Part shown: piece after piece, positions 56,948 through 64,000 of the stretch | How the letters are laid out: each line of letters opens with the position of its first letter | How positions within the stretch are numbered: the stretch's first letter is position 1 | Source of the DNA: an uncultured beta proteobacterium | GTDB lineage: Bacteria > Pseudomonadota > Gammaproteobacteria > Burkholderiales > SG8-41 | Length of the DNA stretch: 64,000 bases | Direction: 5' to 3' | Assembly (NCBI GenBank): GCA_903885665.1 | Contig: CAISJL010000164.1 | Span: 1 to 64,000, forward strand | Translations under genes and position numbers: made by a program | The notes under the pieces: generated by a model | What the model saw: the letters and a program-made list of their open reading frames with translations, nothing else | The model's database searches: none | What the model was told of the DNA's origin: nothing

Positions 56948-58495
56948 ATGACTTGGCAACCTGTGATTGACCAATTACACGCCCATCAACGGCTTGCCCA
57001 AGAAATGGGCGGGACCGAGCGGGTTGCCAAACATCGTGCTGCCGGCAAACTCACGGTGCGCGAGCGTATTACGCAACTCTTAGACCCTGATTCTTTTCAC
57101 GAAGTTGGTAGTATTAGCGGCACACCCGTATACGACGAACAGGGAAATATTGTTGCCCTCACCCCGAGTTACTTAGTGATGGGGCGCGGTCGGATCAACG
57201 GCCTACCGGTAATCATCTCGGGCGACGATTTTACTGTTCGTGGCGGATCCTCAGAGGGTGGTATCAAAGATAAGTTATTGCGGGTGGAGATGATGGCACG
57301 TGAATTACGTCTACCCCTGATTCGGTTGGTCGATGGTACTGGCGGCGGCGGTTCAGCGCGCACTACCGAGGTCTTAGGTTATATGAAATGCCCTAGCCTT
57401 TTAGGCTGGGGGCTAGCGGTAGAGAATTTATCGACCATACCTGTGGTGAGTCTCGCCTTGGGTTCGGTAGCCGGACTAGGTGCGATGCGTGTTGCTGGCA
57501 GTCATTATTCGATTATGATCAAAGACACTTCGCAACTGTTTGTAGCAGGTCCACCGATTGTGAAACGACTGGGTCAGAATTACACCAAAAATGAACTCGG
57601 TGGCAGTCAAATCCATGCTCGTAATGGTACTGTCGATGATGTGGCAGCGTCTGAAGCGCAAGCTTTTGCGCTCGCCCGACGTTTTCTATCATACTTGCCG
57701 CCTTCAGTCTATGAACTACCACAGCGCACACCCAATAGCGACGATCCGCAACGCCGCATTGATGCCTTAATTGAAGCAGTGCCGACCGACCCGCGCAAGG
57801 TCTACAAAATACGCCCGATTGTCGAGTCCGTAGTGGATGCCGGTTCTTTCTTCGAAATCGGCCGCCAATGGGGACGCTCCATAGTCACCGGCTTTGCCCG
57901 CCTTGATGGTTGGCCAGTTGCCATAATGGCGAGCGATCCGTTTCACTATGGAGGCGCATGGACAGTACATGCCGCACGCAAGATTCGACGCTTTGTCGAC
58001 CTCGCCCAAACATTCCATCTACCGATGGTGCATTTAGTCGACTGCCCAGGCTTTATGATAGGTCTCGAAGCCGAACAAGACAGTGCGATTCGCTTTGGTA
58101 TGGAGGCAATCACCGCCATTAACGAAGGCTCCATCCCTTGGTGTGGCATCATCATGCGCAAATGTTTCGGGATTGCTGGTGGCGCTCACGTCAACAACGC
58201 CCGCTATTCCATGCGTTATGCCTGGCCGTCAGCAGAATGGGGATCGTTACCGATCCAAGGCGGCCTAGAAGTCGCGTATCGCGCTGAGATCGATGCCGCG
58301 CCTGACCCAGCTGCAAAAATGGCCGAAATCGAGAAACGCCTTCGCCTCCTAGGCTCACCCTTACGGAGCGCTGCAGCATTCAATATTGATGAAATCATTG
58401 ACCCCCGTGATACCCGTAGAATCCTTTGCGATTTTGCTAATGTCGCTGCCGGCGCTCGCGTCCCAGGACGACCCAGTTTTGGCTACCGTCCGTAG
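56948..58495 (+). CDS. Acyl-CoA carboxyltransferase (propionyl-CoA carboxylase beta type)
   Basis: A 515-residue carboxyltransferase subunit. It moves CO2 from biotin to an acyl-CoA; the two crotonase-like halves are visible (VRERITQLLDPDSFHEVG, GGGGSARTTEV ... PMVHLVDCPGFMIGLEAEQ, CFGIAGGAHVN). Normally a biotin-carboxylase/BCCP subunit is encoded beside it; none is in the window. It may use a subunit encoded elsewhere, or act as a decarboxylase or transcarboxylase. It starts ten bases after the acyl-CoA synthetase and probably overlaps the start of the next Bug gene. Confidence 0.85.
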   Translation: MTWQPVIDQLHAHQRLAQEMGGTERVAKHRAAGKLTVRERITQLLDPDSFHEVGSISGTPVYDEQGNIVALTPSYLVMGRGRINGLPVIISGDDFTVRGGSSEGGIKDKLLRVEMMARELRLPLIRLVDGTGGGGSARTTEVLGYMKCPSLLGWGLAVENLSTIPVVSLALGSVAGLGAMRVAGSHYSIMIKDTSQLFVAGPPIVKRLGQNYTKNELGGSQIHARNGTVDDVAASEAQAFALARRFLSYLPPSVYELPQRTPNSDDPQRRIDALIEAVPTDPRKVYKIRPIVESVVDAGSFFEIGRQWGRSIVTGFARLDGWPVAIMASDPFHYGGAWTVHAARKIRRFVDLAQTFHLPMVHLVDCPGFMIGLEAEQDSAIRFGMEAITAINEGSIPWCGIIMRKCFGIAGGAHVNNARYSMRYAWPSAEWGSLPIQGGLEVAYRAEIDAAPDPAAKMAEIEKRLRLLGSPLRSAAAFNIDEIIDPRDTRRILCDFANVAAGARVPGRPSFGYRP

Positions 58496-59471
58496 TCCCT
58501 ACCATCTCCATTACGCTCGCGCACTGCTGTGCTTAAGTGTAGGGCTTGCGTCACTCGTTTGGGCGCAATCTTATCCTGAGCGCGCAATTCGACTGGTTGT
58601 GCCTTTCGCTCCAGGTGGCACTGCCGATGTCCTGGCGCGCATTCTGGGGCAGCGCCTAGCAGAAAACCTGGGTCAAGCCGTGATGATCGATAATCGCGGC
58701 GGGGTTGCCGGCAATCTAGGCACTGCATTTGCAGCTCGTGCCGCTGCTGATGGCTACACTTTATTACTTGGTGTAGTGTCCCCATTAGCAATTAATGTCA
58801 GCCTCTATGGCGCTAAGTTGCCCTACGATCCACTGCGCGACTTTGCGCCGATCTCTTTGATTACTAAAATGCCTCAAGTAATCGCCTCACACCCCTCAGT
58901 ACCGATACGCGACGTCAAAGGTCTCATCCGCCTTGCCCAGCAACGACCGGGCAAACTCTCTTTTGGGAGTGCTGGTATCGGCACTTCAAATCATCTGGTT
59001 GGCGAATTACTCAATACCGTTGCCCATATTCGGATGGTGCATGTACCCTTCAAGGGTGCAGGCCCTGCATCTGTGAGCGTGTTATCCGGAGAAATTGATA
59101 TGATGATTTCTGGGCCGCCCGCCGTCATGCCTTTTTTCAAAACCCAACGCTTACGCGCGCTTGCGGTCACGAGCGCCGAGCGTTCTCCGGCACTGCCAGA
59201 AGTGCCAACCTTAATCGCTGCCGGCTTTCCTGGGCTTGAGGCTACCGCTTGGTATTCCTTAATGGCACCCACTGGTACAGCACGCCCAATCATTGATAAA
59301 GTGCATAGCGCTCTGCTCAAAGCCTTAGAAACACCACAAATTCGCCAACGCCTACTCGATGAGGGCGCGGCCCCTCAATCCTCAAGCCCTGAAGAACTAC
59401 TCAGTTTCATGCGTCAAGAAATCGCCAAATGGGCCTTAGTGGTTCACCAGGCAGGGGTGCGTATTGATTAG
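58479..59471 (+). CDS. Bug/TctC-family periplasmic solute-binding protein (6)
   Basis: A binding protein with signal peptide core ARALLCLSVGLASLVWAQS, followed by YPERAIRLVVPFAPGG, VMIDNRGGVAG, AADGYTL, FGSAGIGTSNHL and VPFKGAGP. The start is uncertain: TTG 58479 (AGGA about ten bases upstream) gives a normal 30-residue leader and overlaps the carboxyltransferase stop by 17 bases. An ATG at 58440 would make a longer n-region. The overlap implies coupled translation with the carboxyltransferase, linking uptake with acyl-CoA metabolism. Confidence 0.85.
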   Translation: MATVRSPYHLHYARALLCLSVGLASLVWAQSYPERAIRLVVPFAPGGTADVLARILGQRLAENLGQAVMIDNRGGVAGNLGTAFAARAAADGYTLLLGVVSPLAINVSLYGAKLPYDPLRDFAPISLITKMPQVIASHPSVPIRDVKGLIRLAQQRPGKLSFGSAGIGTSNHLVGELLNTVAHIRMVHVPFKGAGPASVSVLSGEIDMMISGPPAVMPFFKTQRLRALAVTSAERSPALPEVPTLIAAGFPGLEATAWYSLMAPTGTARPIIDKVHSALLKALETPQIRQRLLDEGAAPQSSSPEELLSFMRQEIAKWALVVHQAGVRID

Positions 59472-59590
59472 CGCACTAAGCTTCATGCTTAATCCTATAA
59501 TTACCGTAAACCTGTATTCATTGCAATGCAATGCATTCCTAATCTATTTTAAATCCACTCGCGCTTGACCCACTCTCGGAGGTTGTCTCC

Positions 59591-60595
59591 ATGACACGCA
59601 ATATCCAACACCGCCCAAAATCCAATCCCATACACTTAAGCTTATCCCTGCTGTTCTGCGCCCTTGCCAGCTTCAGCAGCTTGATCCACGCACAACAATG
59701 GCCAACCAAAGCTGTGCGGATCATCGTGCCCTTCCCGCCAGGTCAGGCTGCCGACATCATTGCCCGAAACATTGCCGAGCGGCTCACACCCGTATTCGGT
59801 CAAGCAGTGATGATCGATAATCGTCCGGGTGCTGGTGCCGCGCTAGGTACCGAATTGGCGGCAAAGTCTGCCCCTGATGGTTATACGTTTCTCGCTGGCG
59901 GTACTGCGGCATTGGCGATTAATCCCCATCTCTATCCTAAAATTGGCTACGACACCCTGCGCGACTTTGCACCCGTGTCGCAGTTAGTCGGCATCGGTAT
60001 GGTGTTTACCGTGACGCCAAGTCTGCCCGCCCGCAACCTACAAGCACTCATCAGCTTAGCGCGCCAAAAACCCAAACAACTCAATTACGGTTCTTCCGGT
60101 AGCGGTAGCACTTCGCACTTAGTTACCGCCATGCTCGCCTCGCGCGCTGGTATCGAACTCACCCACATCCCCTACAAAGGCGCGATCCCTGCGCTCACCG
60201 ACTTGATGGCCGGACAAGTGATGTTGGTCGCCGACACCACCGCAGTCACCATTCCGTTGATTAAAGCGCAAAAAATTCGCGCCCTCGCCATCTCAACTGA
60301 AAAGCGCCTGCCGCAGTTACCAGACTTAGCTACAGTCGCGGAGCAAGGCTATCCCGGGTATCACTATCAAACATGGACCTCGATTGTTGCCCCAGCCAAC
60401 ACACCTACCGCCATTGTGGAGCGCATGAGCAATGAAATCGTCAAAATCATTCAACAACCCGAGGTCAATAAACGCCTCACCGAGATGGGCTTTATTCCCG
60501 TTGGCAGTCCGCGCGAGCAAGCCACTGCGTTTATCAAAGCCGAATACAGCGCGTGGCAGAAAGCGGTGCACATCTCTGGCGCCAAAGTTGACTAA
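59591..60595 (+). CDS. Bug/TctC-family periplasmic solute-binding protein (7)
   Basis: A 334-residue binding protein with GGAGG eight bases before ATG 59591. The signal peptide ends SSLIHAQQ, followed by WPTKAVRIIVPFPPGQ, VMIDNRPGAGA, APDGYTF, YGSSGSGSTSHL and IPYKGAIP. The usual PGG is PGQ here. It is 119 bases after Bug 6. It closes the cassette between corC and lnt, and may bind a different ligand from Bug 6. Confidence 0.9.
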   Translation: MTRNIQHRPKSNPIHLSLSLLFCALASFSSLIHAQQWPTKAVRIIVPFPPGQAADIIARNIAERLTPVFGQAVMIDNRPGAGAALGTELAAKSAPDGYTFLAGGTAALAINPHLYPKIGYDTLRDFAPVSQLVGIGMVFTVTPSLPARNLQALISLARQKPKQLNYGSSGSGSTSHLVTAMLASRAGIELTHIPYKGAIPALTDLMAGQVMLVADTTAVTIPLIKAQKIRALAISTEKRLPQLPDLATVAEQGYPGYHYQTWTSIVAPANTPTAIVERMSNEIVKIIQQPEVNKRLTEMGFIPVGSPREQATAFIKAEYSAWQKAVHISGAKVD

Positions 60596-60618
60596 ATTCC
60601 AAAACGGTTGAAATGAAT

Positions 60619-60636
60619 TAACTAATTGATTTTATT
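60619..60636 (+). promoter_or_regulatory. AT-rich promoter-like motif before lnt
   Basis: TAACTAATTGATTTTATT at 60619-60636 differs at one base from the same-strand element at 11995-12012. It lies 15 bases before the TTG start of lnt, so it could restore transcription of lnt-glyQ-glyS after the inserted cassette, or belong to the leader. No separate -10 box is certain. Confidence 0.35.
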
Positions 60637-60650
60637 GAATTATTTTTAAA

Positions 60651-62180
60651 TTGCTTAGCCTGCTTCGCAATTACCAGTATCGTCAATGGGCAGTGGCTGC
60701 TGCACTCGGTGCAACCACCGTGTTGGGCTATGCACCCACCGCCTACACGCTGATCCCTATCATCACCTTCGGCGGATTGTTCGCGCTATGGCAGCACGCC
60801 ACTACAGCGCGCGCTGCAGCGCTGATCGGCGGGTGCTTTGGGCTGGCTTGGTTTGGTGTTGGAGTGTCATGGATTTACATTAGCCTGCACGACTTTGGCG
60901 GCACGCCTGCGACAGGTGCATTACTACTGACCGCGGCGTTTTGTAGCTACTTAGCCCTGTTTCCAGCGCTTGCCGGTTACTGCGTTAAGCGCTTTCAACA
61001 AGCCCATATCAGCTATTGGCTACTCGTCGCGCCCGCGCTGTGCACCATCAGCGAATGGCTACGCGGTGTATTGTTTACCGGCTTCCCTTGGTTGCATCCT
61101 GGCTACAGTCAGACCGCTAGTCCACTGGCCGGTTATGCCGCTGTACTCGGTATTCATGGCATTAATTTTCTATTGTTTACTAGTGCTGGCCTCTGTGCTT
61201 TGCTCTACCAATCCTTGCGCTCACGCACCACCACACCCAAGCTTTGGGCTAGCACCGTCATCGTGGGGGCGCTATGGGCGGGCGGCTACGGCCTCAACCA
61301 AATCGCCTGGACCAGCGCCTCACCCCAGCCGCTGACTGTGAGTGTTTTGCAAGGCAATGTCTCCCAAGATCAAAAATGGCATCCTACAGCGCTACGTGAA
61401 ACACTACTCACCTACCTTGATATGGTGCGTCAAAGCCACAGCCAACTGATTGTGTTACCCGAGACTGCACTTCCCCTATTCCTCCAAGATGTGCCATCAG
61501 ATTATCTAGAGGCGATGGCACATCACGCCCGAGCCCAAGGCGGGGCGGTATTGCTGGGCGTGCCTGAGCGTGGTCGTAGCGGCGAGTATTACAACAGTGT
61601 GCTAGCGCTCGATGGTCACACCAGTCAGTTTTATCGTAAAAGTCACTTAGTACCATTTGGCGAATTCATCCCCTTGCGCGCACTCATCGCCAGCCTAGTC
61701 TCACAAATCGCTATCCCACTCCAAGACTTCAGTCCCGGTAGCATCACCCAACAACCTCTCACACTAGGCAACGAACGTATCGCCATCAATATTTGTTACG
61801 AAGACGCGTTTGGGGACGAAATCATCCGCCAACTGCCGCTGGCGACCGTGTTAGTCAATGTCAGCAATGTCGCGTGGTTTGGACACTCCCATGCCGCCCA
61901 ACAACACCTACAAATAGCACAGATGCGGGCACGCGAGACAGGGCGCTTTATGCTACGCGCCACCAACACCGGCATGACCGCGATCATTAACCCCTATGGT
62001 CAGGTGCTAGCTGCCGCCCCCGAGTTTAGTCGCACGTCGGTAGACTACACCGTCACCGGCATGCATGGCAGCACACCATACATTTATTGGGGTAATCACT
62101 GCATACTCTGGCTGTGCGGCCTAATTTTGGGCGGAGCCACAATTCTACGCTATCGCGCTCGCCCAACTGCTAACCACTAG
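60651..62180 (+). CDS. lnt: Apolipoprotein N-acyltransferase
   Basis: A 509-residue inner-membrane enzyme adding the third acyl chain to lipoproteins. Six or more transmembrane helices fill residues 10-215. The nitrilase-type periplasmic domain has the catalytic triad Glu271 (VLPETALP), Lys330 (YRKSHLVPFGEF) and Cys382 (INICYEDAFG). The start is TTG 60651, directly before the first helix. It is separated from corC by an accessory cassette and followed by glyQ after 107 bases. Confidence 0.95.
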   Translation: MLSLLRNYQYRQWAVAAALGATTVLGYAPTAYTLIPIITFGGLFALWQHATTARAAALIGGCFGLAWFGVGVSWIYISLHDFGGTPATGALLLTAAFCSYLALFPALAGYCVKRFQQAHISYWLLVAPALCTISEWLRGVLFTGFPWLHPGYSQTASPLAGYAAVLGIHGINFLLFTSAGLCALLYQSLRSRTTTPKLWASTVIVGALWAGGYGLNQIAWTSASPQPLTVSVLQGNVSQDQKWHPTALRETLLTYLDMVRQSHSQLIVLPETALPLFLQDVPSDYLEAMAHHARAQGGAVLLGVPERGRSGEYYNSVLALDGHTSQFYRKSHLVPFGEFIPLRALIASLVSQIAIPLQDFSPGSITQQPLTLGNERIAINICYEDAFGDEIIRQLPLATVLVNVSNVAWFGHSHAAQQHLQIAQMRARETGRFMLRATNTGMTAIINPYGQVLAAAPEFSRTSVDYTVTGMHGSTPYIYWGNHCILWLCGLILGGATILRYRARPTANH

Positions 62181-62287
62181 GCATGATCTACTAGATCAAG
62201 CACTGCCAAGCCGTCATCCCCATCAAGCCCCTTTGGCGTCTAGCGCTAAACACGGTACAATCGCCGCTTACTCACGGCCACCCATTT

Positions 62288-63163
62288 ATGCTGACTTTTC
62301 AACAAATTATTCTCACGCTCAACCAATTCTGGGATGGCCAAGGCTGCGCCTTGTTACAACCCTACGATATGGAAGTCGGTGCAGGTACTTTTCATACGGC
62401 AACCTTTCTCCGTGCAATTGGCCCAGAGCCTTGGCAAGCCGCATTTGTCCAACCCTCGCGACGCCCCAAAGATGGTCGCTATGGCAACAACCCCAATCGC
62501 CTACAGCACTACTATCAATACCAAGTGGTGCTCAAGCCCTCGCCGCTACATATTCAAGAACTCTACCTCGACTCACTACGCGCGCTGGGCATCGACACCC
62601 AAGTCCATGACATCCGCTTTGTTGAAGATGATTGGGAGTCCCCGACACTCGGTGCCTGGGGTTTGGGCTGGGAAGTTTGGCTTGACGGCATGGAAGTGAC
62701 CCAATTCACCTATTTCCAAGAAGTCGGTAGTCTCGTGTGTAAACCCGTGCTCGGCGAAATCACCTATGGCCTAGAGCGGCTCGCGATGTATTTACAGGGC
62801 GTTGAATCGGTGTTTGATCTGATCTGGACGCCGGGGGTGACCTATCGCGACGTCTACCACCAAAACGAAGTCGAGCAATCCCGCTACAACTTTGAACTCT
62901 CCAATACCGATATGCTGTTCCAACACTTCAAAGACTACGAGAGCGAAGCGCAACGGCTGATTACTGCAGCTTGCGTATTACCAGGCTATGAAATGGTGAT
63001 GAAAGCCTCACACACCTTTAACCTGCTCGATGCCCGAGGCGCGATTTCAGTGACCGAACGAGCAGCCTATATTGGACGGGTGCGCGCACTCGCCCGTGCT
63101 GTAGCGCAAGCCTACTACGACTCGCGTGAAGCCTTGGGCTTCCCCTTGGTGCGTGCACGATGA
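62288..63163 (+). CDS. glyQ: Glycyl-tRNA synthetase alpha subunit
   Basis: A 291-residue class II catalytic subunit of the tetrameric glycyl-tRNA synthetase. [56 protein letters not shown] and [21 protein letters not shown] are family hallmarks. The stop overlaps the glyS ATG by four bases. Confidence 0.97.
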   Translation: MLTFQQIILTLNQFWDGQGCALLQPYDMEVGAGTFHTATFLRAIGPEPWQAAFVQPSRRPKDGRYGNNPNRLQHYYQYQVVLKPSPLHIQELYLDSLRALGIDTQVHDIRFVEDDWESPTLGAWGLGWEVWLDGMEVTQFTYFQEVGSLVCKPVLGEITYGLERLAMYLQGVESVFDLIWTPGVTYRDVYHQNEVEQSRYNFELSNTDMLFQHFKDYESEAQRLITAACVLPGYEMVMKASHTFNLLDARGAISVTERAAYIGRVRALARAVAQAYYDSREALGFPLVRAR

Positions 63164-64000
63164 GCACCGATATATTACTGGTAGAGCTGCGCACCGAGGA
63201 GCTACCACCCAAATCCTTGGCCAAGCTAGCCGAAGCGTTTCGCCATAACCTCAGCACCGACTTACAACAACAGGGCTTTCTCAGCCCCGAGAGTCAGTCT
63301 CGCGCCTATGCCACACCACGCCGCTTAGCAGTAGAGATCAGCGCGGTAGTCAGCCACTCGCCGGACAAAACCTTAGAAGTGCTAGGCCCGTCACTCAAAG
63401 TCGGGCGCGATGCAACCGGTCAAGCCACACCAGCACTCCTTGGCTTTGCCAAGAAAAACGGTATGCGCGTAGAGCAACTGAGCGAAATCGATACCCCTAA
63501 AGGTCGCGTCTTTGTCTGCCGCAAAACTGTTAGCGGTAGCGCCCTCGCGCAAAGCCTTGCAAGTAGTGTTGAGGCCGCACTAAAACGCCTACCTGTCGCG
63601 AAAATGATGCGCTGGGGCAGCGGGGACGCCGAATTCGTGCGTCCCGTCCACGGCTTAATCCTGCTCCATGGCAGCAGTCTGATTACTGGCCAAGTATTGG
63701 GTATTGATGCTAGCCACCAAACCTGCGGTCATCGGTTTATGGGCAGCGCGCGCCTGAACATCAACAACGCCACTGAATACGCGACTCGCTTAGCCACCGA
63801 AGGCATGGTGATGGTCGACATTGCCGAGCGCCGCGCCTTGATCGATCACTTACTGCAAGCCGCCGCGAGCACCCACCACGCCACACTCGGTGCACTGGCT
63901 GACTACAACCGATTACTCGATGAAGTCACCGCCTTGGTCGAATACCCCGCTGTCTACACCGGTGCCTTCGATTCCGAATTCTTAAGCGTGCCGGCCGAGT
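63160..64000 (+). CDS. glyS: Glycyl-tRNA synthetase beta subunit (partial, runs off window)
   Basis: The frame opens at ATG 63160 inside the glyQ stop (ATGA) and stays open to the window end, giving 280 codons of a protein usually near 700 residues. The N terminus [31 protein letters not shown] and [20 protein letters not shown] match the beta subunit, which recognises tRNA-Gly. Only the 3' end is missing. Confidence 0.96.
   Translation, partial: MSTDILLVELRTEELPPKSLAKLAEAFRHNLSTDLQQQGFLSPESQSRAYATPRRLAVEISAVVSHSPDKTLEVLGPSLKVGRDATGQATPALLGFAKKNGMRVEQLSEIDTPKGRVFVCRKTVSGSALAQSLASSVEAALKRLPVAKMMRWGSGDAEFVRPVHGLILLHGSSLITGQVLGIDASHQTCGHRFMGSARLNINNATEYATRLATEGMVMVDIAERRALIDHLLQAAASTHHATLGALADYNRLLDEVTALVEYPAVYTGAFDSEFLSVPAE

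Noticed and set aside
58386-58439. TTG 58386 as start of Bug protein 6
   Set aside because: It would overlap the carboxyltransferase by 110 bases and add a long region before the signal peptide.

Overview
The window looks like a chromosomal segment of a betaproteobacterium, most likely Burkholderiales (Alcaligenaceae/Comamonadaceae-like). Four things point there: (i) seven orphan Bug/TctC-type periplasmic binding proteins; (ii) a double-length (1907 aa) UvrA; (iii) housekeeping gene orders typical of that group (mltA/apaG-rpe-gph-trpE...trpGDC, miaB-phoH-ybeY-corC...lnt-glyQ-glyS, rplM-rpsI-argC-bactofilin-erpA, ubiH-dsbC); (iv) a short SWIB-domain protein with a histone-H1-like Lys/Ala tail. 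The assignment rests on protein and synteny recognition only.

Layout. 1-3.7 kb: accessory, visibly AT-rich DNA. It holds the 3' end of a transposase at the left edge, a nitroreductase, a secreted protein of unknown function, an exported amidohydrolase and the truncated tail of a TPR protein. 3.7-7.3 kb: a Bug protein, a solute-binding-like protein with no signal peptide, and two gene-poor intervals flanking an orphan VirB1-like transglycosylase. 7.3-14.9 kb: a catabolic-looking locus. An operon for semialdehyde dehydrogenase, Bug and a TauD/TfdA dioxygenase runs leftward; a second TauD/TfdA dioxygenase plus Bug runs rightward. A palindrome cluster lies in the divergent gap. Next to it is a Bug plus alpha/beta-hydrolase pair. 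15.4-24 kb: tandem UvrA, pdxH, an EamA permease and an MFS permease. 24-35 kb: housekeeping genes, mostly on the minus strand (SWIB protein, msrA, fbp, tyrS, anmK(+), erpA, bactofilin, argC, rpsI, rplM, ydcF-like(+), osmC-like(+), coq7).

35-49.3 kb: tryptophan genes trpC, trpD and trpG with overlapping or touching reading frames, then a two-gene interruption (a divergent 2OG-oxygenase-like protein and a Bug protein), then trpE, gph, rpe, apaG(+), a small membrane protein, mltA(+), a TonB-like protein, dsbC, a UbiH-type hydroxylase and a benzoylformate-decarboxylase-like ThDP enzyme. 49.6 kb: tRNA-Met(CAT) with its terminator. 50-64 kb: miaB-phoH-ybeY-corC, then a four-gene cassette (NDP-forming acyl-CoA synthetase, acyl-CoA carboxyltransferase, two Bug proteins), then lnt-glyQ-glyS (glyS runs off the window).

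Main themes. Orphan Bug binding proteins are repeatedly paired with Fe(II)/2-oxoglutarate-type oxygenases or acyl-CoA enzymes, and two such cassettes sit inside otherwise conserved housekeeping operons. Intergenic regions carry several degenerate short tandem repeats and a recurring AT-rich promoter-like motif. No CRISPR array, rRNA operon, intact insertion sequence or complete prophage was seen.
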